The notes: generated by a model not told the origin, from the letters alone. 64,000 nucleotides of DNA from Pseudomonadota bacterium (GCA_003577275.1 QEVO01000003.1:1-64000); one strand, 5' to 3'. Counted from the first letter of the stretch, positions 1 through 8,580 are shown. Program-made: numbers and translations.

Positions 1-1334
1 CCCCATGCTAAGCTGTCCACGCCACGGCGGACACGGTGGGCAGCGCCGTGGTTTCCCTACCGACTTCCCCATGCTAAGCTGGTGCCCCAGTTGGCAAGCG
101 CCGGATCGACGCCGTGGTTTCCCTACCGACTTCCCCATGCTAAGCTGCCTTGGAGCGCGCCGTGCCAGCAATGTTAGCCGTGGTTTCCCTACCGACTTCC
201 CCATGCTAAGCTGCGGTCTATAACAGCCGTAATATCGAGGAGGCCGTGGTTTCCCTACCGACTTCCCCATGCTAAGCTCCGCATGGCCTAACCACATCGT
301 TTTCGACTGCCGTGGTTTCCCTACCGACTTCCCCATGCTAAGCTTTAAGCGGGCCGGCCAGGTACGCTCGCCATGCCGTGGTTTCCCTACCGACTTCCCC
401 ATGCTAAGCTACTTGCGCCAGACGCATGGCTGTAACCAGGGCCGTGGTTTCCCTACCGACTTCCCCATGCTAAGCTATCAGCAGAGTAACTCAATCCTTG
501 GTATAAGCCGTGGTTTCCCTACCGACTTCCCCATGCTAAGCTGCGAAGAATTTGCCGTCCTTGACCACCCGCGCCGTGGTTTCCCTACCGACTTCCCCAT
601 GCTAAGCTCCAACCCATCCGCTCGCGGCGCCGCCCACGGCCGTGGTTTCCCTACCGACTTCCCCATGCTAAGCTGATTTTTCCCATTGACAAACCGCCAA
701 CCCGGCCGTGGTTTCCCTACCGACTTCCCCATGCTAAGCTGCCTAGCGGCAGCTATACCGGCTGCATCGCGCCGTGGTTTCCCTACCGACTTCCCCATGC
801 TAAGCTGCGCTTTTTCGAGGTAGTGAACAATGGCGAGCCGTGGTTTCCCTACCGACTTCCCCATGCTAAGCTCAAGGCCGCCGCTTTATGGCGCTGGTCG
901 CCGCCGTGGTTTCCCTACCGACTTCCCCATGCTAAGCTGCCGCCTTCATCGATATGCTGCGGTTTCAAGCCGTGGTTTCCCTACCGACTTCCCCATGCTA
1001 AGCTCACTCGTTCAGATAAATAGTGGCAAACTCCGCCGTGGTTTCCCTACCGACTTCCCCATGCTAAGCTACAAAAGCTGTGTATCGTCGCTGTCGCTAG
1101 GCCGTGGTTTCCCTACCGACTTCCCCATGCTAAGCTTTGAAACCAAAGAGCACTATCAATCCGAAGGCCGTGGTTTCCCTACCGACTTCCCCATGCTAAG
1201 CTGGGGATCGATGAGTGGTATGCCAAGGCCAAGCCGTGGTTTCCCTACCGACTTCCCCATGCTAAGCTTTTGTGTGCCAGTGCTCGACAAGACCGTATGC
1301 CGTGGTTTCCCTACCGACTTCCCCATGCTAAGCT
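1..1334 (+). CRISPR. Type II-C CRISPR array, 20 full repeats plus one partial
   Basis: Twenty complete copies of a 36-nt direct repeat (first 45-80, last 1299-1334) plus the last 14 nt of another at 1-14; all read as identical. The repeat begins GCCGTGGTTTCCCTACC and ends CCCCATGCTAAGCT. All 20 spacers are exactly 30 nt, giving a strict 66-nt period. The array continues left of the window. The crRNA strand is taken as plus because the tracrRNA anti-repeat at about 5698-5722 is complementary to the 5' half of the repeat in this orientation. crRNAs therefore read towards cas2, opposite to the cas genes. The last repeat, next to cas2, is intact rather than degenerate. Spacers are all different by eye; their targets are unknown. 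Confidence 0.98.
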
Positions 1335-1345
1335 AGGTGGCGCGT

Positions 1346-1409
1346 AACTGGTTGTTCTGGCTGTGATTTTCCGGGTTTTTTCAGCCCCGAAATCACAGCA
1401 GAACCAGTT
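1346..1409. terminator. Long stem-loop between CRISPR array and cas2
   Basis: The arm at 1346-1369 (AACTGGTTGTTCTGGCTG and following) pairs with 1390-1409 (ending AGAACCAGTT), apart from about four extra bases in the left arm. A smaller GC stem with a T6/A6 run lies in the loop. It sits where the array and the cas operon converge, and the cas2 stop codon (1393-1395) is inside the right arm. A bidirectional terminator or transcript-end stabiliser is the natural reading. However, no T-run follows the outer stem on either strand, so intrinsic termination is not certain. Confidence 0.6.
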
Positions 1410-1722
1410 GATTACTGCCGGTCCTTTCGGTTTTTCCCGAATCGCCGACCAGGAATTCCATCCGGGCATACTGCTTTTCCGTCACTTGCAGGGCGCGCAC
1501 GCTGCCCTTGCCGGGCAACCTTTTTCGCATGCGGGCCAGGTGCTTGTCCACCGCATCCTGGCCCCGGCACACCCGGGCGTATACCGACCATTGCAGCATG
1601 ATATAGCCGTCATCCTTCAAGAAGCCGCGAAACCGGCTGGCGGTGCGGCGCTGCTCCTTGGTGCCGACGGGCAGGTCGAAGAATACAAACAGCCACATGA
1701 ATCGCACGTCCTCGCTTTTCAT
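1393..1722 (-). CDS. cas2: CRISPR-associated endonuclease Cas2
   Basis: A 109-residue protein of normal Cas2 length. It has the N-terminal beta strand WLFVFFDLPVGTKEQRR, with the acidic residue after the strand that Cas2 proteins conserve, followed by a segment starting FLKDDGYIMLQWSVYAR. Cas2 forms the central dimer of the Cas1-Cas2 spacer integrase. Its start codon overlaps the cas1 stop in an ATGA arrangement, so the two are translationally coupled. It is the last gene of cas9-cas1-cas2 and its last codons lie inside the stem-loop facing the array. The order and absence of csn2 or cas4 fit subtype II-C. Confidence 0.95.
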   Translation of the reverse strand: MKSEDVRFMWLFVFFDLPVGTKEQRRTASRFRGFLKDDGYIMLQWSVYARVCRGQDAVDKHLARMRKRLPGKGSVRALQVTEKQYARMEFLVGDSGKTERTGSNQLVLL

Positions 1723-2609
1723 GGCGCGTCCAAGGCGGGTTGCAGCAGCACCGCGGCGCTGCCGGCATCAATGGCGCGCACCAGAGAGGCGGCGATTTTT
1801 TCCACCGCCGCCAGCAGCGTCAATTTTTCCTGTTCAATCCACACGGTCTCCGTGAGCACGCCGACCAAGATCTGGCGATCTTCTTTGGATAATGCGGCGG
1901 TCGATGGGGCAGGCGCATGCTGCGCCACCAGTCGGTCGATCATCGGCCGCAAGGGTTCAATGAGATCATCCACCAAGTTGAATGCATTCGTGCGCGAGCG
2001 ATGATGGAGGCCGAACGCCGGCAACAACCCACATGCCACCAACCCTCGCGCCAAGGCCGCCCGCGCGATGGCATAACCGTAATTCAAGCACGCATTGCGC
2101 CGGTCGTTTTCATCACTGCGGCGGAAGTCATCGAACAGCGCGCCCCAGTAGGCGCGGGCCGCCCGCGCTTCCACATTGTCGGGATCGCCCGATCCCACTT
2201 GCCCGGCCATGGCGCGCAAGGCCTTTGCCGCGGTTGCGTCGCGCATCGCCGCCACCGAGGCTTGATTGTTGATCTTGGCTTTAACAATGGCCTGCCAGCA
2301 GCGTTTGCGGAAAGGCTCCGAGGTTTCAACTTGCGCCTGCGCCACATGGGCCTGGGCGTAATGTTGATGAAAAGGCAGCAGCATGCCCGCCGGATGATGC
2401 TTGGCGTCGGGCACGATCACCGCCACGCCCTGGCCCGCGCAAGCCGACAGCATGGCGCACGTCACCGTAATCTGCGGCGTATCCAGAATCAGACAGGCGA
2501 TGTCTTCCAAGGGCAGGCGGATCGATCCGTCATCCTGATTGATGACGATTTGCCCGTCAGCAAAGCTCAGTCGGGCGGGTTTGGCGATGTGCACGCCGCG
2601 CCATGCCAT
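1719..2609 (-). CDS. cas1: CRISPR-associated endonuclease Cas1
   Basis: A 296-residue type II Cas1, the catalytic subunit of the spacer integrase. Expected metal-binding positions are visible: a glutamate in NVEARAARAYWGALF (about residue 147), histidines in FGLHHRSRTNAF (about 202-203) and acidic residues in NLVDDLIEPL (about 214-218). The start MAWRGVHI lies inside the 3' end of cas9, giving a 43-nt overlap in another frame, and the stop overlaps the cas2 start. All three cas genes therefore behave as one translationally linked operon. No truncation or missing active-site residue is seen. Confidence 0.96.
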   Translation of the reverse strand: MAWRGVHIAKPARLSFADGQIVINQDDGSIRLPLEDIACLILDTPQITVTCAMLSACAGQGVAVIVPDAKHHPAGMLLPFHQHYAQAHVAQAQVETSEPFRKRCWQAIVKAKINNQASVAAMRDATAAKALRAMAGQVGSGDPDNVEARAARAYWGALFDDFRRSDENDRRNACLNYGYAIARAALARGLVACGLLPAFGLHHRSRTNAFNLVDDLIEPLRPMIDRLVAQHAPAPSTAALSKEDRQILVGVLTETVWIEQEKLTLLAAVEKIAASLVRAIDAGSAAVLLQPALDAP

Positions 2610-5600
2610 GTACGCGTTTCCTGCTTGACCTCATAACGGTTGCCGAAGCGATCCACAGTAAACTTCTTTATGGTTGATAAAGTCTTAATCCCGATACTTC
2701 GAATTAGTTGATCTGGCCTATTTTGGAGGGACAGAGTGATTGCGCCAGTATTACGATCAAAACTGCGAAAATATCCCTCCACGATCTCCCCCGTAGATTT
2801 GACAACTTCCAGATAACTGAACGAATATACGCTGAAGCAAAACCGATAGCTGGAATCAATGGGCTTGCCGGATGGGATGGCGATATTGGGCGGCGTGGGG
2901 TTATTGGCGCGGTCCGCCACCTCATGGCGGTAAATCGGCACCACATAGAATTCATCCTTGCCGCGCTTATTTGGCTTGGCGAAAATATCCACCCGCACCA
3001 TTTCGCCGCGATCCGCCGCGCCACCGCGTACCGGCACATCCAGTTTTTTGTTGGTCAGCAGGCGCACCTTGCGAATGACATCGCCCTTGGGGGACGTGGG
3101 CAGCTTGTCCGCTGGTTTCCCGGCGTCAATCCATGCCCGTAAGCTGTCGATCAGCGCGGCATTGCGCTCCGGGTCTTTGATGCGCGCCAAGTCGGCTGCG
3201 GTCAAATCGGCGATAGCCCTGCGTTCATATATTTTCGCCTCGCCGTTTTCGCCGTTCACCACTTGGCGAATGGTGGCGGCATGGCCCTCGCCGCGCGCTC
3301 TTCGCCGTTCGCCGCGGGCAACGAAGGTGCGCTCATAGACTGCCTTGACTTCTTCGCGAAATCCTTCCCATGGCTCTGGCACATGTCCTAACTGTCGGGC
3401 CTCGCCGCGTCTCTCCGCTTCCTTATACTGTTCCGTCAGCTTGATGATTTCGCTGTCACTGATGGCGGCCACGACCATGGCGTCCAGCGCGTGATGGCGG
3501 TCGTCGGGAATGCGCTCGCCATTGACCTTTTTCAACGATTCGATGCCCCACGATTTGCGCAGGGCGGCGGTTAGAGCGCCGGGCCGGCCCCTCACTCGCC
3601 ATCCCTCATCCTTGGGGTAGAGAGTTTTGGCCAGCCCCATCAAAACCCGCATGGCGTAGCGCGTGTCATTAAGGTTGCGGTTACGGAATTTTTCCGCTGC
3701 TTCCTCGGCGTTTCTGAGACGGTAGAAGTTTTTCTTGCGGTTCTTCATGGCAAGGCAGCGTTCCAGCCTAGTTTCGAACGCCATCCACTCCGCATCAGAT
3801 TTTTCGTCCCTGAACCATTCATAAGGCGTGCGGCCGCGCTTCTCTTGATTGGCGCGCGCTGTGCATAAGGTTTTATTGGCGAAGCTGTCATCGCCAAATC
3901 GGCTCCACGGTAATATATGATCGATCTGCACGCTGTTATCTGTCGCCACTAACTGCGATGGGGAAATATTAGCATCCGTGTACAAGCATTTGCCGTTTTG
4001 CTCCTTCCACAGTTCATAGCGCAGCAATTCCTCGCCACGGGGAGGGCGGCCGATATGCTCCGCCAATTCCGCCGCAAGATCATCTCGTTGCTTGGTGCGC
4101 TTCTTGATGCCGGTTTCAATCTCCCTTCTCTCTTCCAGGCTTTTGCCCATATCGCGCGCCATTTCAATATGTATGGCGCCGGGCAATCCATAGCGGTTGA
4201 CCAGAGCGCGAATTTGTTTCCATCCTTCGTGAATAGCCTTGCGCGCGATAGGGTTGTTTACAAGGTCGGCGAGTTTTTCGATGGCGAATTCCGTTTGCTC
4301 TGCATGATTGTACCCTGCTTTGGCGCAAGCGTCTGAATAGACCAGCCCTTCCAGAAGGTGAGGGATAATATTGCGTGCGGCCTTGTCTGAAATATGCGCC
4401 GCGCCGGTGAAGGTTTTGAATGCGCCTTCCTCCAAGCCCTTCATAAGTGCGTCAAATATCAAGGGTTGCAGGCTCAGTTTTTTCAGTTCTGATGATATTT
4501 TTGCAATAGTCTCATAGAATGTGATGATCCAAGCAATCTGATCAAGAATGTGCGGCGTAGCAATGAGGTGCGCCCACCCCGCCTCGCCAACAACTTTCCT
4601 TAGGGCATAGGTTCCTGCCGCACACGACCCTTTCCTGGCTGCGACGTCATAAGCCTCTTCATCCTGACTTACGCGATTGAATCGAACATTATCGGAGAGT
4701 TTCAGTTTTTTTCGAAGGCTTTTATAGGTAAGGGATTTTTGCGCGCCGAAATCACTAATTGCGGCTTTTATTTCGTCCGACGTCAGGCGGCGCTCTTCCT
4801 TTCCATCCCGTAACGTCAGGGTATTGAGTTTTGATATCAGACGAAACAACTCAAAGGAATAGCTGTGTTTGGCGGCGCGTCGTTCCTGCCTCTCGAACGG
4901 GCAATATCCAACCCTATCGGCGCTATCCTGTAGGGGGCGTTGGAAAAAAGTAATCTTACGATAAGCTTCCTCGAATTGGTCCGTTGCGCGTGAATTTCCC
5001 AGAGCTCGCTGCCGCTCAAACAATTTGCGGACCTCATGTTCTTGGTCATCCCGCTTGACGGAACAGGAATAATCTCCCTCCCGGTTCCGGCGGCGTGCAG
5101 CATAGTGGGGGTCGCGGGCGAACATTTCGCCAACTGTGCGGTACTTTGCCAAGCGCTCTGCATTTTCCGTCAAAGCGGATAAGACAGCCTTTCCTTCTGG
5201 CGGCGCATTGCCGGCAAGATCACTTTTCGAATTGGATTTAAAGCCGCGGTGCTTGGCGATATGTCCAAGTACAACAGCCCATTCCGCCGGCTCCAGCATT
5301 TTATCCAACCCTCGGGCGCGCAATTCCCACGGATCAAGACCGGCGCGTTTCAGGGCGTCGGGCCGGGAATGGGCAAGCAGTCCTTGTTCATGGAAAAGTT
5401 GGCGCAGTTGCGTCATGCGCTGGCGACGGCGGCGGGTAACGCGACGCAACAGCCTATTCCCACGCCGGATTTGATTGGTTGGCGTCCTCTCCTTATCGGT
5501 TTCAGGGACATCGAAAACCCAGCTGCCTGCACCAAGAATTTCGCCTGGGTTGCTCGCCACCGCCCAACCGCAGGAGCCAATGCCGAGATCAATGCCGAAA

Positions 5601-5629
5601 CGCTTGTGCTGGTCCATCTCCACCCCCAT
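2567..5629 (-). CDS. cas9: CRISPR-associated endonuclease Cas9 (subtype II-C)
   Basis: About 1020 residues, in the small II-C size class. It is the crRNA:tracrRNA-guided DNA nuclease. RuvC-I is FGIDLGIGSCGWAV (Asp14 from this start), followed by an arginine-rich bridge helix (IRRGNRLLRRVTRRRRQR). RuvC-II is AIHIEMARDMGKS (Glu489). HNH is VQIDHILPWSRF (Asp570-His571) with FANKTLC following. RuvC-III is RHHALDAM (His712, Asp716). All catalytic residues are present, so the protein looks active. Start: ATG 5629 has AAGGGA and AGGA upstream. ATG 5617, four codons in, is the alternative and would make the first catalytic residue Asp10. The open frame continues to 6004 but crosses the tracrRNA and promoter, so that extension is not coding. 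Confidence 0.97.
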   Translation of the reverse strand: MGVEMDQHKRFGIDLGIGSCGWAVASNPGEILGAGSWVFDVPETDKERTPTNQIRRGNRLLRRVTRRRRQRMTQLRQLFHEQGLLAHSRPDALKRAGLDPWELRARGLDKMLEPAEWAVVLGHIAKHRGFKSNSKSDLAGNAPPEGKAVLSALTENAERLAKYRTVGEMFARDPHYAARRRNREGDYSCSVKRDDQEHEVRKLFERQRALGNSRATDQFEEAYRKITFFQRPLQDSADRVGYCPFERQERRAAKHSYSFELFRLISKLNTLTLRDGKEERRLTSDEIKAAISDFGAQKSLTYKSLRKKLKLSDNVRFNRVSQDEEAYDVAARKGSCAAGTYALRKVVGEAGWAHLIATPHILDQIAWIITFYETIAKISSELKKLSLQPLIFDALMKGLEEGAFKTFTGAAHISDKAARNIIPHLLEGLVYSDACAKAGYNHAEQTEFAIEKLADLVNNPIARKAIHEGWKQIRALVNRYGLPGAIHIEMARDMGKSLEERREIETGIKKRTKQRDDLAAELAEHIGRPPRGEELLRYELWKEQNGKCLYTDANISPSQLVATDNSVQIDHILPWSRFGDDSFANKTLCTARANQEKRGRTPYEWFRDEKSDAEWMAFETRLERCLAMKNRKKNFYRLRNAEEAAEKFRNRNLNDTRYAMRVLMGLAKTLYPKDEGWRVRGRPGALTAALRKSWGIESLKKVNGERIPDDRHHALDAMVVAAISDSEIIKLTEQYKEAERRGEARQLGHVPEPWEGFREEVKAVYERTFVARGERRRARGEGHAATIRQVVNGENGEAKIYERRAIADLTAADLARIKDPERNAALIDSLRAWIDAGKPADKLPTSPKGDVIRKVRLLTNKKLDVPVRGGAADRGEMVRVDIFAKPNKRGKDEFYVVPIYRHEVADRANNPTPPNIAIPSGKPIDSSYRFCFSVYSFSYLEVVKSTGEIVEGYFRSFDRNTGAITLSLQNRPDQLIRSIGIKTLSTIKKFTVDRFGNRYEVKQETRTWHGAACTSPNPPD

Positions 5630-5650
5630 TCGTCCTATTCCCTTATGGCA

Positions 5651-5691
5651 AGCATCAGGTACTTGACCGGGCGTTGTCAATCTGCTTCTAT
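5651..5691. promoter_or_regulatory. Overlapping divergent promoters of cas9 and tracrRNA
   Basis: The segment 5663-5680 is an inverted repeat, TTGAC-N8-GTCAA. On the plus strand TTGACC (5663-5668) is 17 nt from TTCTAT (5686-5691), which would start the tracrRNA near 5698. On the minus strand a perfect TTGACA (5680-5675) is 18 nt from a weaker GATGCT (5656-5651), which would start cas9 mRNA about 15 nt before its ATG. The -35 elements are good; the -10 elements are poor matches, so exact start sites are guesses. Confidence 0.5.
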
Positions 5692-5697
5692 ATCTTT

Positions 5698-5788
5698 GGG
5701 AAGTCTGAAGGGAAACCACGGTAACATGGTTTTCCATGAAGAAGAGTGATCCCGCCGTCGGGAAACTGGCGGCGGGAAATCTCTTTTT
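5698..5788 (+). ncRNA. tracrRNA
   Basis: GGGAAGTC (5698-5705) followed by AGGGAAACCACGG (5709-5721) is the reverse complement of two blocks of the CRISPR repeat (GACTTCCC and CCGTGGTTTCCCT), separated by a 3-nt mismatched bulge. This is the normal bulged repeat:anti-repeat duplex. A small CATGG-TTTT-CCATG hairpin (5725-5738) and a GC-rich terminator hairpin (5751-5776) follow, ending in TCTCTTTTT. The predicted RNA is about 91 nt. It lies immediately upstream of cas9 on the opposite strand. The 5' end is inferred from a weak promoter; the anti-repeat and terminator are read directly. Confidence 0.9.
5751..5788 (+). terminator. Intrinsic terminator of tracrRNA
   Basis: The stem CCCGCCG (5751-5757) pairs with CGGCGGG (5770-5776), followed by AAATCTCTTTTT. 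In tracrRNAs such a 3' hairpin also serves as a Cas9-binding module, so it may have both roles. Confidence 0.8.
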
Positions 5789-5852
5789 AAGGGATAAGCC
5801 CGTCGCCACTCCTCGATTGCCAGAACCCGGCGCTTCGGCGACACTTAGCCCC

Positions 5853-6815
5853 ATGACCATCGCCCCCGCTTTTACCCCCGCCGCGCCGCCGCTCAACCCG
5901 GCGAAGTTCCGCGATCCCCTCGTTACCGCCAAGGGCGAGGCGCGGGCGGCGGTGGCGTTCCGGGGCTTAAAAACCCTGTGGCTCAACACCGGCACGCGGT
6001 GCAACCTGGAATGCGTCGGCTGCTATATCGAATCAAGCCCCAAAAACGATCGCCTGGCCTACCTGACGGCGGCCGAGGCGCGGGTCTTTTTCGAGGAAAT
6101 CGCCCGCGACCGTCTGCCGGTTGAGGACATCGGCCTGACCGGCGGCGAGCCGTTCATGAACCCCGACATCTACCAGATCATGGGCGAGGCGTTGGGGCGG
6201 GGCTTTAGGGTCTTGGTGTTGACCAACGCCATGCGGCCGATGCTGCGCTTTAAGGAGCGGCTCATGGCGCTGCACCGCGCCCATGCCGGCCGGCTTGCCG
6301 TGCGCGTCTCCATCGACCATCCCGAACCCGAACGCCATGAGATGCTGCGCGGCCCCGGCTCCTGGGCGGCGATGATTGAGGGCGTGCGCTGGCTAATCGC
6401 CCACGGCTTTACCGTCCATGTGGCGGGGCGCACCGTGTTCGGCGAGCCGGAGGATGAGCTGCGCGCGGCCTATGCCCGGCGGTTTGCCGAGCTGGGGCTC
6501 GCCATCGACGCCGACGATCCTTCCGTCCTGGTGCTGTTTCCGGAGATGGACGCCAGCCGCGACGTGCCGGAAATCACCACCGCCTGCTGGGATATCCTTA
6601 AAGTGCGGCCGGAAGACATGATGTGCGCCTCCTCGCGCATGGTGGTCAAGCGTCAGGGAGCCGCGTCGCCGGCGGTGGTCGCCTGCACGCTGTTGCCCTA
6701 TGATCCGCAATTTGAGCTGGGGCCGACCCTGGCCGCGGCGGCGCGGCCGGTGCGCCTCAATCATCCGCACTGCGCCCGCTTTTGCGTGCTGGGCGGCGCC
6801 TCCTGCTCCCGTTAG
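5853..6815 (+). CDS. Radical SAM protein of unknown substrate
   Basis: A 320-residue radical SAM enzyme. The cluster motif is CNLECVGC (CxxxCxxC) near residue 50, followed by the GGEPF motif (IGLTGGEPFMNPDIY), which contacts S-adenosylmethionine. The C-terminal end has a short cysteine group (HCARFC, then C in GGASC) that could ligate a second iron-sulfur cluster, but a full SPASM pattern is not evident. The frame is open from 5736, but that start lies inside the tracrRNA, so the ATG at 5853 is preferred although its ribosome site is weak. It precedes metZ by 62 nt. I infer a host gene rather than a CRISPR component; the substrate cannot be read from sequence. Confidence 0.85.
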   Translation: MTIAPAFTPAAPPLNPAKFRDPLVTAKGEARAAVAFRGLKTLWLNTGTRCNLECVGCYIESSPKNDRLAYLTAAEARVFFEEIARDRLPVEDIGLTGGEPFMNPDIYQIMGEALGRGFRVLVLTNAMRPMLRFKERLMALHRAHAGRLAVRVSIDHPEPERHEMLRGPGSWAAMIEGVRWLIAHGFTVHVAGRTVFGEPEDELRAAYARRFAELGLAIDADDPSVLVLFPEMDASRDVPEITTACWDILKVRPEDMMCASSRMVVKRQGAASPAVVACTLLPYDPQFELGPTLAAAARPVRLNHPHCARFCVLGGASCSR

Positions 6816-6877
6816 CTTGACCTTTCCCGGTTCCCTGCCTAAAGAGGTCGCACGCCATCCGACCGATAGGACCCCCC

Positions 6878-8101
6878 ATGAAACATAAGACCGGCTTCGA
6901 CCGCTCCATCACCAGCAAGTGGCGGCTCTCCACCCAGCTTCTGCGCGCCGGCACTTGGCGCAGCGAGCTGGGCGAGACCAGCGAGGCCATTTTCATGACC
7001 TCGGGCTATGCCTATGAGGCGGCCGAGGACGCCGCCGATCGCTTTGCCGGCGTCCAGGACGGCTATACCTATTCGCGGCTCCGCAACCCCTCGAACGCCA
7101 TGCTGGAAGAGCGCCTGGCGATGATCGAGGGGGCCGAAGCTTGCCGCGCCACGGCCACCGGCATGGCGGCGGTGGCGGCGGCGATCTTGTGCCAGGTGCG
7201 GACCGGCGACCACGTGGTCAGCGGCAAGGCGCTGTTCGGCTCCTGCCGCTGGATCATCGACAACCTGCTGCCTCGTTACGGCGTGGAAACCACCCTGGTG
7301 GACGGCCGCGACACGGAAGCCTGGGCGCGGGCGGTCAAGCCCAACACCAAGGTGTTTTTCTTGGAATCTCCCGCCAATCCCACCCTCGACATCGTCGATA
7401 TCGCCGCCGTCTGCCGCATCGCCAAGGCGGCCGGCGCGCGGGTGGTGGTGGACAACGTGTTCGCTACGCCCCTGTTGCAGCGGCCGCTGGAGATGGGGGC
7501 GGATATCGTGGTTTATTCCACCACCAAGCACATCGACGGCCAGGGACGGTGCCTGGGTGGCGCCATTCTGTGCTCCAACGCTTTTCTTGCCGACCCCCTG
7601 CTGCCCTACTTGCGCAACACCGGGCCGACGCAAAGCCCGTTTAACGCCTGGGTGCTGCTCAAAGGCATGGAAACCCTCGATCTGCGGGTCGAGCGGATGT
7701 GCGCCAACGCCGCCCGGGCGGCGGATTTCCTGGCTGCCCAGCCCAAACTGCAAAAGGTCATGTACCCGGGGCGCAAGGATCACCCGCAGCACGATCTCGC
7801 CATGCGTCAGATGGGCGGGGTTGGCGGCAGCATCTTGGTGTTTCATGTGCCGGAAGGACGGGCGCAGGCGTTCGCGCTCCTCAACGCCTTGCAGATGATC
7901 GACATTTCCAACAACATCGGCGACGCCAAAAGCCTGATGACCCATCCCGCCAGCACCACCCACCAGGGTCTGACGGCGGCGGCGCGGGAGGAACTGGGCA
8001 TCGGCGAGGGCATGCTGCGCCTGTCGGTGGGGTTGGAGCACCCGGACGATCTGATCGAAGACCTCGCCCAGGCGCTGGCCAAGGTGGGGCTGGGCGGCTG
8101 A
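6878..8101 (+). CDS. metZ: O-succinylhomoserine sulfhydrylase
   Basis: A 407-residue PLP enzyme of the Cys/Met metabolism family. It makes homocysteine directly from O-succinylhomoserine and sulfide in methionine synthesis. The Schiff-base lysine is in [12 protein letters not shown], preceded by the cofactor-binding [10 protein letters not shown], and the N-terminal [16 protein letters not shown] is typical of MetZ. Length is normal. The following genes are apaG and folE; a metZ-apaG neighbourhood is common in alphaproteobacteria. I looked for a SAM riboswitch in the 62-nt leader and saw none. Confidence 0.93.
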   Translation: MKHKTGFDRSITSKWRLSTQLLRAGTWRSELGETSEAIFMTSGYAYEAAEDAADRFAGVQDGYTYSRLRNPSNAMLEERLAMIEGAEACRATATGMAAVAAAILCQVRTGDHVVSGKALFGSCRWIIDNLLPRYGVETTLVDGRDTEAWARAVKPNTKVFFLESPANPTLDIVDIAAVCRIAKAAGARVVVDNVFATPLLQRPLEMGADIVVYSTTKHIDGQGRCLGGAILCSNAFLADPLLPYLRNTGPTQSPFNAWVLLKGMETLDLRVERMCANAARAADFLAAQPKLQKVMYPGRKDHPQHDLAMRQMGGVGGSILVFHVPEGRAQAFALLNALQMIDISNNIGDAKSLMTHPASTTHQGLTAAAREELGIGEGMLRLSVGLEHPDDLIEDLAQALAKVGLGG

Positions 8102-8186
8102 CAGACTGCCCGTATCCCGGCTTTACAAGCCTCCGTCGCGGCGCAAGAATATTCATGGTTCTGGTAAGAAACGGCATGGCTTGAGG

Positions 8187-8579
8187 ATGTACAGGTCGAC
8201 CACGCGCAATATCCAGGTGACGGTGGAGCCCCGCTATATGGAAGAGCGCTCCGAACCCGCCGAGGCGCGCTATATGTGGGCTTATCGGGTGATGATCGAA
8301 AATCAGGGCGGCGAGACGGTGCGCTTGAAAAGCCGCTATTGGCAGATCACCGACGCCCTGGGCCGGGTGCAGGAGGTGCGCGGCGAGGGCGTGGTCGGCG
8401 AGCAGCCGGTGCTGCAACCGGGCGAGGCCTTCGAATACACCAGCGGCGCACCCCTGGCGACGCCGTCGGGCGTCATGGTCGGCAGTTTTTTGATGACCAC
8501 CGGCGCGGGCGACGTGTTTGAAGTGGCGATCCCGGCCTTTTCCCTCGACAGTCCCTATGAAAAGCGATCGGTGAACTAG
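8187..8579 (+). CDS. apaG: ApaG domain protein
   Basis: A 130-residue ApaG protein, a single fibronectin-III-like beta-sandwich of unknown biochemical role (linked genetically to Co2+ resistance and dinucleotide polyphosphate levels in enterics). Diagnostic stretches are [26 protein letters not shown] and the glycine-rich [15 protein letters not shown], then [20 protein letters not shown]. The ATG at 8187 gives the family-standard length; a TTG two codons earlier (8181) is possible because the GAGG motif abuts the ATG. The stop is 1 nt before folE, so the two are surely co-transcribed. Confidence 0.93.
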   Translation: MYRSTTRNIQVTVEPRYMEERSEPAEARYMWAYRVMIENQGGETVRLKSRYWQITDALGRVQEVRGEGVVGEQPVLQPGEAFEYTSGAPLATPSGVMVGSFLMTTGAGDVFEVAIPAFSLDSPYEKRSVN

Positions 8580-8580
8580 C

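Noticed and set aside
5..1336. Open reading frames across the CRISPR array encoding an RGFPTDFPMLS repeat protein
   Set aside because: The 66-nt period is a multiple of three, so identical repeats stay open in one frame. Spacer parts are unrelated and no ribosome site exists.
1363..2636. Plus-strand frames opposite cas2 and cas1
   Set aside because: They are antisense to clear cas genes and show no recognisable domain.
5736..5852. Upstream start of the radical SAM gene
   Set aside because: The codon lies inside the tracrRNA hairpin region and precedes its terminator.
5630..6004. 125-residue N-terminal extension of Cas9
   Set aside because: It would be translated across the cas9 promoter, tracrRNA and the radical SAM gene. 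Cas9 homology begins at about 5617-5629.
6816..6877. SAM riboswitch before metZ
   Set aside because: The leader is only 62 nt and no SAM-II or SAM-I core pattern is visible.
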